Part shown: piece after piece, positions 34,299 to 44,917 of the stretch | Layout of the letters: each line of letters opens with the position of its first letter | Numbering within the stretch: the first letter of the stretch is position 1 | Source of the DNA: Limonium bicolor | Taxonomy: Eukaryota; Streptophyta; Magnoliopsida; Caryophyllales; Plumbaginaceae | Direction of reading: 5' to 3' | Assembly (NCBI GenBank): GCA_023374045.1 | Contig: JAIOTZ010000135.1 | Location: 18,862 to 82,861, forward strand | DNA: 64,000 nucleotides | Notes under the pieces: generated by a model | The model's database searches: none | What the model saw: the letters and a program-made list of their open reading frames with translations, nothing else | Told to the model about the DNA's origin: nothing | Position numbers and translations under genes: made by a program

Positions 34299-34333
34299 GA
34301 CTTCGGGACGAAGTCTCTTTTAAGGGGGGTAAG
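34299..34333 (+). other. hairpin plus polypurine tract at the 3' LTR border
   Basis: Stem GACTTCG / CGAAGTC (34299-34305 and 34309-34315) with a GGA loop, then TCTTTTAAGGGGGGTAAG and the LTR. This is the plus-strand priming site. Confidence 0.88.
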
Positions 34334-34734
34334 TTGAAACACCCCTAAACAATTACACTCATAAAATCATAAACGCGAGGAGATTATCCGAAAATAACGC
34401 GTTATATGATTCGGACTTGTGATGATGTATGAACAATTAAATTTAGTATATACATGTCCGGAAACGTGACAACGTTACATATTAATACGGTCACGTACTT
34501 ATATACGTACGTATACGGAAATACATGTACGTAATGTTACAATATTACAACATTGTGAATATTAACTAATAACGTCGCATAGTTACATATAACTAAAACG
34601 CGACAAAATAAAAGGGGGCGTGTATAAATATACATGTACGTATAAATGACTAGCAACGTAAACGATTAATAACGCGACATATTATATAGTCGCTTATATA
34701 TATAAATAAACATGTATATAACTTATACGAAAAA

Positions 34735-34880
34735 AAAGAGCAAAAAGGAAAAGGGAGAAAAAAAAAGAGCAAAAAGGAAAAGGGAGCAAAGGCGCTCCCG
34801 CTGAGGTTCAAACCCCGTACCTCTCGTATCCTCCTTGAACGCTTTAACCGGTTGAGCTATGCTCGGATTCGATAATAGAA
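34735..34880 (-). mobile_element. tRNA-like (SINE-type) sequence inside the 3' LTR
   Basis: Same A-box and B-box sequence as at 26905-27018, with a duplicated A/G-rich (plus strand) tail segment. Confidence 0.65.
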
Positions 34881-37800
34881 GCTCACGAATTAAAACTAGT
34901 AATTCGCCTACTAAGTAACTACAAATAAAAACAGAAGCAAATAAGACTCTGTAGCATCGAATCCTTTCTATCCAGAGCAATACACAACACTAGTACTATG
35001 CCGGTTTGGGGTTCAGCCAAAAAAAACAAAAAAAAAAAAAACAGTCAAGGAGACAATGCTTGCATTGAAGTTATACATTCCAAACTTCCACCACCTGACG
35101 CCATTGGAATCTACAGGCACTCCCTAATGCCAGCATTAATGTAATCAGCAATTCCAGCCCTCCCCCTTTGCTGTCTGTGGGTATTGTGACTGATCGAACA
35201 CAAAAAAAACGAGGGAGGAAATACTACCTTACCACTGTCGAATTCAAAAAACACAAGTGGGTTACTTTTGATTTCTGCAAAAGCGCTCCAGTCTCAAACA
35301 TAAGCATCAGAATCTGCATTCTCTTTAAGCTCCCACGCTTCAGAGCTTACCATTTTCCAAACTCTCACAAAGGCCTCCATTGGAAATATATTCCACTAAC
35401 AGTCATGTAGATCTCTGCGTTTTAATCTCCTCTTGCTTTGTGCCAGTCGATTCATAGGCATACAAACCGCCTTTTCTCTCCTCTTGCAAGCACCAGTTCC
35501 TACACGTACAGAAACTCCCCTCGCCCTCTCTGTTTCCTCCTTCACGCAAGGTGAATGCGAGTGATTTGCATGGTTCTCCTCTTCCCTTCTCCCGTCTGTT
35601 CTTTCCTATGCTGGCTCCTGACCGAAAAGCCACTCCTGAAGCAATCCCCCCTTTATGCATCAGTAGGCGTTGCTTGAGCATTATCTGAGTAAAGGTTGTG
35701 AAACTCCTCCAGCAACATGCGAGAAGGTATAGCACCTGAAACGAATTTTTCCTTCGTTTCCCTGTTACTTCAGTCATGGTCTTCCCTTCTGGGTCTGTAA
35801 CAATGACTCCTTAACCTTCCCTTGACATTTCCGTAACAGCAACACTCCTGGTACCGTGTGAAGCCAGTTGCATGCCCTTTCAAAACAAAAGAAAAAAAAC
35901 TGACATCAACTATCAGTACTTTGGTTTGGACTGCAGCTCAAGGTAAGGCCATAGTAGAGGTTCTGTGCTAATTTCTAAATTTCCCCCGTTGTTGTCTGTA
36001 GTGTCTGAGATGATGGTATACCATGACACTTGGTAGACATTTGCCTGTAAGCATTAACTGAAATTAAAAAAAAAAGAAAAACCAGTGCAAACAACCAAGG
36101 ATGTAAGTCAGTGGCTAATTTATTCAGAGAAGGATGAAACACAACTTAAACTTCAGTTCGTTATTTTCTGCATAGGGAACTTGTAGTTGAATTAGCATGG
36201 TTGTGTCGGCTTCCCTCTGAAGTTTATAACTTCGTTAAAACACACGGTCAAGGCCTTGAAGGGAATTAGAAGACAGATCCAGGTATTAATTAAGAAAGGA
36301 ATATCAGTTTTAAGTTCTAGTTTTGTTTCAGGTGGTTAAATTTTCCAGTTTCAGTAGCAGGATGATACTGTAACACTTGCGAAATTGGTTGGGGTTGTTT
36401 AGAGTTAAAACAATGCTGATGCAGGTAATTAGATAGCTAGACAATCGAGGGAGTCAGTTGACATGCTAAAACAGCAGGAAAACACATAGAGAGGTATACC
36501 AGTTCCATGCTTCCGAGTTTACAGATTCTTTAATTTCAGAGTTACAACCTTTAGTAGTTATAGCAGATTGGTTTTGGGGTCTGTGTCGAAGTTAAAAGCT
36601 GGTAATACACTAACTAGGTGGGCTATCAAGTTGAGGAAAATTTAAGAGCAGATTCAGGAATAAACAGAGAGAAAGAAGAAGGTAAATCAGTTTAGTGTTT
36701 CAGTTCAGTTTGACAGTTTCATACTTTCTGTTTCTGTAGTGATACAGTTTCGATATAATGAGTAGTCAGTGACTTAAACAATGTCGTTGTGGGTTTATTC
36801 TTAGGAATAAAATCATGTTAGGACCTTAACTAATAAGGTATATAAATTGGGGAAGTAAGTAGACAGATTGGTGACAAGAGAAAAGAGAATAAAGGAATTA
36901 CATAAGGTTATGGGTTCTGGTTTATTGTGAGTTCAGTTCGTGAGTGTACCAGTGAGGCTAACCAAATTGCCTTGGGCTTTGTTTAGGGTTTAGAAGCTTC
37001 ATAGGACACTAAAGTAACTGAGTTAGCAACTTGGGAAGAAAGGAAAAACAACCCGTGAACAAAGAACATAAATAAGATAGAGGAAACATCAGCCTAGCGT
37101 TTCAGTGTCATAGGTTTTGTTTTCTGTAAAGAATACTCAGAGGTGTTACCCATGGGATCTTGGATCTGTTTAAGTTTAAAACTACTGATAAGATACTTAG
37201 CCAAGTGGGAAAGCAAATGGAGGGGAGATTGAGAAACAGAATCGTAACTAACAGAAAGAAAATTAGAGAAGAGTTATCAGTTCCCTTATTTCAGTTTTCT
37301 GAAACTTATGTCCCTGTATAACTTTAATTCAGGTGGAATAAGAGTATTTTACTGGCTGCCAAATAACGTGAAGCACTTTAAATACACTTAAGCAGAGGCG
37401 AGAAAACTTTGAGGAAGATTAGAAATCAGGTTGTTAAACTGACATAGGAAGAAGAAAGGGATGCACCCACTCGGGTTTTTCCAGATTATCATTAGTATGA
37501 TTGTTTCTGTGTAACTAGGTACAAAAACTATATTGGTATGTTACTGGGTTAAGCAAGAACTTAAAGATCTTTCTAAAAGACCTAACTAAGAGTGTAAACA
37601 CTTTGGGGAGGGGGAATAAATACCAAACCAGTGAACAAAACAGAAAGACAAAAAGAAATATACCTTTAACTTCAGTTTCTGAAAGTTTTATGTTTCTGTT
37701 ATAAATTCAGTGGTTAAGATGTGTGTCTGGGGTTTTGTTTGGATTAGCTCTGAGAGAGTGTAAACCGGGTTAAGATTTTAATTAAGCAAATCGAGAACTT

Positions 37801-40381
37801 GGAAAAAAAAACTAGAAAAGAAAACGGAAGTAAAACAGAAGAAGAAATAAAACAACATAGTTGTACTCGTTGTTCTGTGTTGTCTGGAGTTTAAAAGGGA
37901 AAAAAAAACAAATATACTGAGATGTTTAACTGAATGGCTAAACTGAGTTTGGGAGAAATGGAGGTCAATCGGTGAAACCAGGAAGATAAAAACAGCAGAG
38001 GTGTCAAGTTTTAGTTTCAGGTGATGACTGGTTCTGTTTCTGTACAGAAGTTTGAGTGAGGGTTTATTTATGAAGTTCTGAGTCTAACTTGGAAATAAAG
38101 CTTTACGGAGTAAGAAACACACAGGAGTAAAATAGAGAGACAGGAAACTAGTTGTTGGGCAAACAGAAAGAAAAGAAAGACAAAACAGAACTAAAACTAG
38201 GCCTCAGTTTTATCAATTATGAAATAACTCCTAGTTTCAGATCTGGTGTGAAACTCCTGTTTCAGAGGAACTGCCCATATGCTCCTGAGGTATTGAGGGT
38301 CAAAATAGGAGATGAAACCTAGACTAAGCAAGTAACTGCTCACAGTTAAAATGGTAGACAGATTCATAGTGACATAGAATAAAACCACTAGTTTATGATT
38401 TTCTGAATTCTGGTTTTCAGCTTTCCAGATATATGTGCGATGGTGTACCCCTGCTCCTTGGGTTAGTCTGAGTTTAGGAACTTAGTTGAAATACTTAATT
38501 AAATAAGTGGGAAAGTTGAGTAAACAGAAAACAAGTTTGAAACACAGGCAGTGAACAAACAGAAGGAAATAAGAGCAAGGTTATCAGAATGTGAGAGTTT
38601 CTGTTTTAAGGTTTCTGAAATCTGGTGCTTTCTGTATATCCACCTCCCAGGAGTATAGCCAAGGCTGTTGGAGTTATTTTTGAGTTAAACTCATGCTAGA
38701 ACACTTAACTAAAGAGGTGGGCACTTGGGGAGAGTTCTGAAGAACAAATGCGTAACTGAACAGAAAAGAAAGAAAGATAGAAAAGAAAATACCCACCTGG
38801 TGATCCAGTTTTCTGTTGCTGTGTAACAGCTTTCCTGAGGCATTAGAAGTGTTATGGTGTCTTAGGTATGACCAAGGAGTATTACTAAAGAGATAAACTA
38901 GGTTGGCAAACTCATTTGGGAATTTAGGAAGCAATTAACTACCGACACAAAGGAGAGAGTAGAGGAGTATTGCACTATTTTCGGTTTCTCCAACAGTTGT
39001 TGTTCTGTATGATTAAGTACAGAGGTTAGTGAGTGCTTTGCTGATTTAATCTTGAGTTTAAAACCTTGGTAATACCCATATCTAGTGGGGTAAAAACCGT
39101 GGGCAAGTCTTAAACCTCAGCTGAGTCAACTAGAAACAAGAAACACAAGGAAACATGGGTTGGATTGTCTCGGTTTCCAAGTAACATTGCTGTCCTGTAT
39201 AGCTAGATTACAGAAACATTAGGAGTGAGAGGTTAGGTTATCGATGAACCCAAAACAGACCAAATCCACCTGATTGTGTGTGAAGAAATGTTGGGGCAAA
39301 ATAAACATGGTTTGATATACTAAAGGAGAGGTTAAGTAAGAATAAACACTAAGCTTATGTTGCGGTTTTATAAACTTGAGATTTCTGTATAAGTGGGTTT
39401 TAGGGGTATTCTATAATCTATATTATCATTAGACAAGGGTTAAAATATTACTCACTTAATTATCTGAGGAAAGAATACCCATTAGATAAGTCATATCTAT
39501 GTTATACAAACTTGCTACATGATTACCCCTTGAAACGCCCTAAAACATTAACAAAAAAAAAGGGGCTTAGCTAACATGTAACTAAAGATGTGAATATCCT
39601 AGGAGTAAGTTGAGCCTAGGATTAATGCATGTGAAGTTCTAAGAGTCAATATGAACTAGGCATGTGACAACATACCTAGGGAATGACATACGATATAAAG
39701 TGGCGTCACATAAAATAACAAACTGACACATTGTTTGTAATTAACGCTAGGGCCGTAGCGAACTCCGACCAGGACTCCGTGTGTGAGACTACTTGCTTCT
39801 GATCCAAGTATGGACATGTGTGGTTCGTATGTTGCCGTGTTACACGGCTTGTGTGCTGTGTGCCTTGTGTGTGAAAATGACATAAGATCAAAGCATGTAA
39901 TTGGATTGCTTGTTTATCATGTTGTATGATTTCTATATCATTGTTGTATATATCATTGCGCGCACACAGTAGTTTAGTCCCTTTCTCGTTTATGGAACTC
40001 GAGATGAACCACAACGAACTATGAAAACAAAGAAAAACTCTATAAGGGGAACTCTCTCTAAACCATTGAGGACTACCATGACACCCACTATGGTGTCTAT
40101 TCATTAATGTTAATGAAGAGCGAGTCTCCTTTTGGTGAGACATGACGAACCACGTAGACAAAACAAAAGAACTATACAAAGGGACAAATCCTCTCTAACT
40201 TTAGAGGACCGCTAATGACACCCACTATGGTGTCGAGATTATAATGATAATGAAACGAAAAGTACCAATTGTGAAACATGAGAACAACCCGGGAAGACAA
40301 CAGCTCGGGCCGCGCGGTATGGATGATCGGGAGTTGGTATCTGCATCAGATCCTTCGACCGTCTATGATGGAATATATTTT

Positions 40382-40600
40382 GGTGAAGCACATCCCGGAG
40401 TCCAGAGGTGACTTCCGCTTCCTTGACCCTGGGTGTCGGGAATGGGGGAGTGACAAGTTGGTGAAGCACATCCCGGAGTCAGAGGTGACTTCCGCTTCCT
40501 TGACCCTGGGTGTCGGGAATGGGGGAGTGACAGATTGGTGAAGCTTATCCTGGAGTCTAGAGGTGACTACCGCTTTCTCGACCCTGGGTGTCGGGAATGG
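40382..40600 (+). repeat. 77-bp tandem repeat, three copies (3' LTR)
   Basis: Partner of 32513-32740; starts near 40382, 40459 and 40535. Confidence 0.9.
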
Positions 40601-41642
40601 GGGACTAGCTATGGAGGAGACGTCCTCCAACGTGCGGTGATAAAAGAATTCACAAATAATCCTTAAAGAAACAAGGAACGAATAGCACCTACATAATAAA
40701 AGCTCGGGATCTAATCTATATCCCCTGACTTGGTGCCAGAGAATAGAGGAAAACTTGTGTAATGAGACCAAGCAAACAAGAGAAAGTCACAAATGTGATC
40801 CTTTAAGAAAACAAGGAATGAATAGCACCTACATAATAAAGTCTCGGGATCCAACCTATATCCCCTGACTCGATGCAAGAAAAGAAAGGAAAACATGTGT
40901 AATGAAAACAAGAAAACAATACGTAATCTTTGGAATGATCCCATAGTGAGGATCGACGGTATAATATACCTACGCACACATTGTGTTATGTACTTGATTG
41001 TTGTTGCTACATTAGCAGATTATTGTGCTAAGTTACGTGCTTGCAAGTTGTGCTTGGTTGCTTATTGACATTGCTATGCTGCTTGCGAGTTGTGCTTGGT
41101 TGGTTACTGATATTGCTATGCTACCGATGGGTGTGTATGATATTATGATGTGCTGATGTGTGCTTTACTGCTTTAATATAGCATGTAAAATGACTTAATA
41201 ATATTCGACCAAGTAGTCGTGTGGCCCGGTAACATGCGGGCTTCACACGTTCATACTCGGCATAGTTTGCTGAGTCCTTTATTTTACAGGTGATCATCCG
41301 GAACGTGACGGAGTGTAGGAGAAGGACTACCATGGGGGTAGTCCACATGGCAAGACTTTGAGTAGTATGCTTCCTTATGTAAGGGTTATGTTGTTTAAGT
41401 TAGTATCTAAACTGTAGATGCTCGGTACTTGGGTTGTACTTTATATTGTATTTGGATTTCGTTAAGGTTGGACTTCCAGTCATTCAGACCGTAACTTGGT
41501 GTTAGTAATGTGGTCTGTCAACCACGTGGGTGGTTGGCGTCTGTAGCACCCGAATAGAGTAGGAACCGCTGCGTAGACGTCTCATGTTACCGTTAGGTTC
41601 GGCGTTTAATTATTGATTGTTAATCGGGGGTGTTACAACTTA

Positions 41643-44226
41643 AGCCACTCTTTATTTGTTTTTTTTTTTAATTTGGTCCGACCAACCCACCGACCGACCC
41701 AACCAACTGGGTCGGTCCATTCCAGAAACTTTTCCCTCTTTTAAAATTTACCCGACCGACCCAACACTATTCCGACCGACCCATAGCCCTCTGGGTCGGT
41801 CCATTCCAGAACCTTATTTGTCCTTCGTTTTTAGCCCGACCGACCCACCGACCGACCCAACCCCTTGGGTCCGTCGATTCCAGAAACTCTTACGGCTGGT
41901 TTAACAGAGACGACCGACCCAGCCAGGGTCGGTCCCCTGGGTCAGTCGACAACAGAACATGTCTAAAACTTGTCAAATCTTCTCCAAACTTTTCCTCAAC
42001 CCTCCTAATATGTTCCAACACCATTTGTCACTTCAACCACACCTTTAGCCATGCACTAAACTCCTTAAATCATTCATCAAAATCCACTTTAGCTTTTACA
42101 CTTTTTCTTGCAAAAATACTAACACGTGATGTTTTTCACTAAGTTTCTAAGTGGTGTTTCATACCTATAATAGCCACTATCCCAAAATGCTTTCTCACCA
42201 CTATAACATCATCTCCCAAGCATCTTATCTTACTAACCAAAACTCCTTGAATCTCTCCACATGTTTATACCTCCTCCTTAAAACACATTATTTCCTCATT
42301 GTTTACCAAAGTTTGCAAGTCTTAACACAATCCCAAAATGACCTTGGTGTATTCCAAAACACTCATTTGATTTCTAAATCCCCCAAGATAATGCCTAAAT
42401 CCTTTTAGCACTCTAGAACACCTTAATACATGTTTTCTTCTCTAGTAAAACACTTATTCATTCCTAACACTTCCTAGTTCACCAAAACTCATTTAAAACA
42501 CTTAGAACATCTTGTACATTATCCAAATTTTGACATGGGTTCTACTAGCACATTGTTACACCAAAACACATTGTTTTCACCATTAAACATCAAGGAACAC
42601 TTAAATCCTTCAAGAACACTCCCACACACAAAACTTCACCCAAAACACACTACATCACAATATAGTGCATAATTTAAATTGCTTGGCACTTAGGCCCTTA
42701 AATGACATGGCTCTTAGGCCCTTAATTGCATAAACCATAAACACTGAATTTCCACATGTATATATTGCCTTTGACCTGCAAATACACTCAACATCACATA
42801 TGTCCTTAATAATCTCCTTATGAGTATTTTACTAGCTCATTTGCCATTGGCTCCTTAGGTAGTTTTAATAAGCAATATAAGCTCATTTCTCCTAAGACAT
42901 TAAACTACATTAAGTTAGCACATTTACCTCTTTTCTTTCACAACTTCCTCACTTGTCTTTCCTTGCTCTTTCTTGATTAAAATCGGCAAGGACTTTTGAT
43001 AGCTTGTCAACTTTCTAACCAATATACAAGCAAGGTAATGATCATTCAAGCTTCATGCTTAAACCCATTAATAAACCCTAAGTTATATATTGTCTTAAAA
43101 CACTTAAGTGATTGTTTTACCTTGGAAATGGAAGGGAGTTTGAATAAGTAGCAAGAGAGGACTCCACCTAGCCCTTTGAAGATGAGAATGAAGCTAAACC
43201 AAAACAAGAGAAGACACCATTACAAGGTGCATTTTCGGTCAACACCAAAAGTGAAGGGAATGAAGTTTTTCTTGGCTTTTCCTTACCTTGAAGCAAAGGT
43301 GATCAACAAGGCATAAAAAATATAAGCTCAAGCTCCTTCCATGGAGGTTCTCCTTGGCACCAAAATGGTGGATTTGGAATTTTAAGAAGACAAGGTTGAA
43401 GAGCTTGATGAGACATGAAGAATGGTGGTCTTGGAATTCGATTTGGTAAATGGAGCTAGGAGATATAAGAGATTGAAGATGGAGAATGGTGTGAGTGTTG
43501 TAGCTAAACCAGTGGAGAAGGGAGAAGAGAGGTTGGAGACGGTGGGGAAGCAAAAGAGAATGAAGAGAATGAGAAGAAAAGGTAAGTTATTAGATATTTA
43601 AGTTAAAGTAAATAGTAACTTTACTTTATTACTTTCCTTGTTTATTTAGTTAACCAAGTGTGGTGAGTCACACTTAGAAAACCGGCCCCCCTTAGTCAAA
43701 TGGGGTGATTCCTGGTCTCTGTTGACCATATAATTAACTTACATGGACTTATGTTATAAACTAGCACATTTTAGTTACTATTCACAAATCAAGGCACATA
43801 ATTGTGAAATTTTTGATTTCCCATTGATTTAGACTTCCTAATGTGATACTAAGTAGTACACATGTTAGTTAAAGAGTAATGATGGACATTTATCCATTCA
43901 AAACCCATTTACAAGACAATTTTTCAAAAATGTGCTTTAAGACTCCTTAAAGCACATTTTGTGTTTTAACTTGTTTTCAAGCTTGGTTTCTTTGGTAATT
44001 GGTTTAATATGTCAAATTAACATATAAATAAGGTCTTTGTAAGCTTATTAGGTCTTAACCAAGATTATCCCAAGCTTAGAGCACATTTTCGCCCATATTG
44101 TCTTTAAGGTATTTAATTGTGTTTACTATGGTTTAAATTGTTCACTAATGTTTCTAAGTCACCTTTTAGCCTTAATATACCATAGTTTAATGGTTTAAAC
44201 AACATACAAAGGTTTGGGGTATTTCA
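41643..44226 (-). mobile_element. Tekay/Del-type solo LTR, right (5') part
   Basis: Continues the LTR begun at 25068. Its right end is TTTGGGGTATTTCA, so on the minus strand the LTR starts TGAAATACCCC, as do the other Tekay-type LTRs here. Joined length of both parts is about 4.0 kb. No coding sequence or polypurine tract inside, hence a solo LTR. Confidence 0.75.
41683..41950. repeat. GACCGACCC/GGGTCGGTC hairpin-word array
   Basis: About three degenerate units near 90 bp, each with runs of CCGACCGACCCA and an inverted TGGGTCGGTCCATTCCAGAA. Inverted words can pair within a unit. Lies within the solo LTR. Confidence 0.85.
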
Positions 44227-44595
44227 TTCTTGGTGTTGAAAATTGTCATCATCGGGCTAGATAGGATCATAAATAACAAGTAATGAAATATGATCGATGA
44301 AATCATTATACTCCATATAATTCTCCATCATCCGGCGAACAGATGTATCATTTTGGACATGCATAAAAATCCACTCGTAGTTGCCCTCCAGCCCCAAATA
44401 CACCATTGTTGTTATGTTTATTATGTCGAGGAGGGATTGTAGAGCACGAACTACTCATCGTTGTAGATCGCGGAGATTACTAGGATATGGCATAGTTACT
44501 TCTACGCGTCTGTGCCCCATCATTCTATCAAATTGTGCTCCATGACGACCGAAAGTAGCTACATAATTAACGTGCAAACTGAAAGGAAACTCCAT
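44227..44595 (-). pseudogene. unidentified transposon-borne gene, 5' part
   Basis: From an ATG at 44593-44595: MEFPFSLHVNYVATFGRHGA, RRVEVTMPYPSNLRDLQR, a TGA, then ALQSLLDIINITTMVYLGLE and VRRMMENYMEYNDF, HISLLVIYDPI, a TAG, then PDDDNFQHQ up to the LTR. With the fragment at 24994-25067 it totals about 146 codons with two nonsense codons. I do not recognise the family. The size and the VEV...L..L motif layout faintly recall the small N-terminal domain of MULE transposases, which is only a guess. A TATA box lies about 115 bases upstream. Confidence 0.6.
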
Positions 44596-44708
44596 TTGAT
44601 TTTGAGAGAAAAATGTGGCGTAAGATATTAAGAATTCACGCAAGATGTAAGTATAAAGATTTTGAGAGCAGAAGGTAAGGAATGAGTATGTTGGGAGACC
44701 AATACCCC

Positions 44709-44716
44709 CTTTTATA
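44709..44716 (-). promoter_or_regulatory. TATA box of the minus-strand gene
   Basis: TATAAAAG on the minus strand, followed by GGGGGTATTGG and a leader with CTCAAAATC words before the ATG at 44595. It faces away from the 96-bp array. Confidence 0.65.
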
Positions 44717-44917
44717 ATACTAGAGTAACGGTCACTGACACGTTCAAAGGCTAGTGCGAAAAGTAAGGTTGAAACAATAACATGGAGCAGGCGATGTCTG
44801 TTTCTGGCACAAAAGTTAGATACTAATTATTACTTTTTTGGGGTGCTTGCTTAAGGCACGACCTGACAACGCAGGAGCTACATAATATAGTGACGTTCAA
44901 ATGTAAACATACAGTAA

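Larger units (their letters stand above)
33733..34334 (+). other. residual interior of the giant-LTR element
   Basis: About 600 bp, non-coding, representing only the 3' end of the original interior. It contains two hairpin-plus-polypurine-tract modules (33912-33948 and 34299-34333). Confidence 0.85.
26517..41637 (+). mobile_element. giant-LTR gypsy derivative (LARD-like), Tekay/Del lineage
   Basis: Two near-identical 7.2-7.3-kb direct repeats flank a 602-bp interior, and the whole unit is bounded by a perfect ACTTA duplication. The right LTR starts TGAAACACCCC just after TTTTAAGGGGGGTAAGT and ends GGGGGTGTTACA. No gag-pol is present. The low divergence (scattered substitutions and short indels) indicates a fairly recent insertion. 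Confidence 0.93.
34335..41637 (+). repeat. 3' LTR of the giant-LTR element, complete, 7303 bp
   Basis: TGAAACACCCC...GGGGGTGTTACA. It carries the same internal repeats as the 5' LTR. Differences include an added copy of a roughly 28-bp AAAAAGAGCAAAAAGGAAAA-type unit near 34733-34790 and a 12-bp loss near 36240. Confidence 0.93.

Noticed and set aside
27544..35777. Matching open frames in both LTRs (27544-27924 and 35403-35777; 30354-30545 and 38197-38388)
   Set aside because: They are conserved because the LTRs are recent copies. Frames differ by indels and show no known motif.
26517..41637. Local tandem duplication of a 7.3-kb segment
   Set aside because: A perfect 5-bp target duplication encloses both copies, a polypurine tract precedes the second, and ends match the Tekay-type LTR pattern.
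43239..43553. 104-codon minus-strand frame inside the solo LTR
   Set aside because: Composition is low-complexity (S, H, L, F rich) and the region is non-coding LTR.
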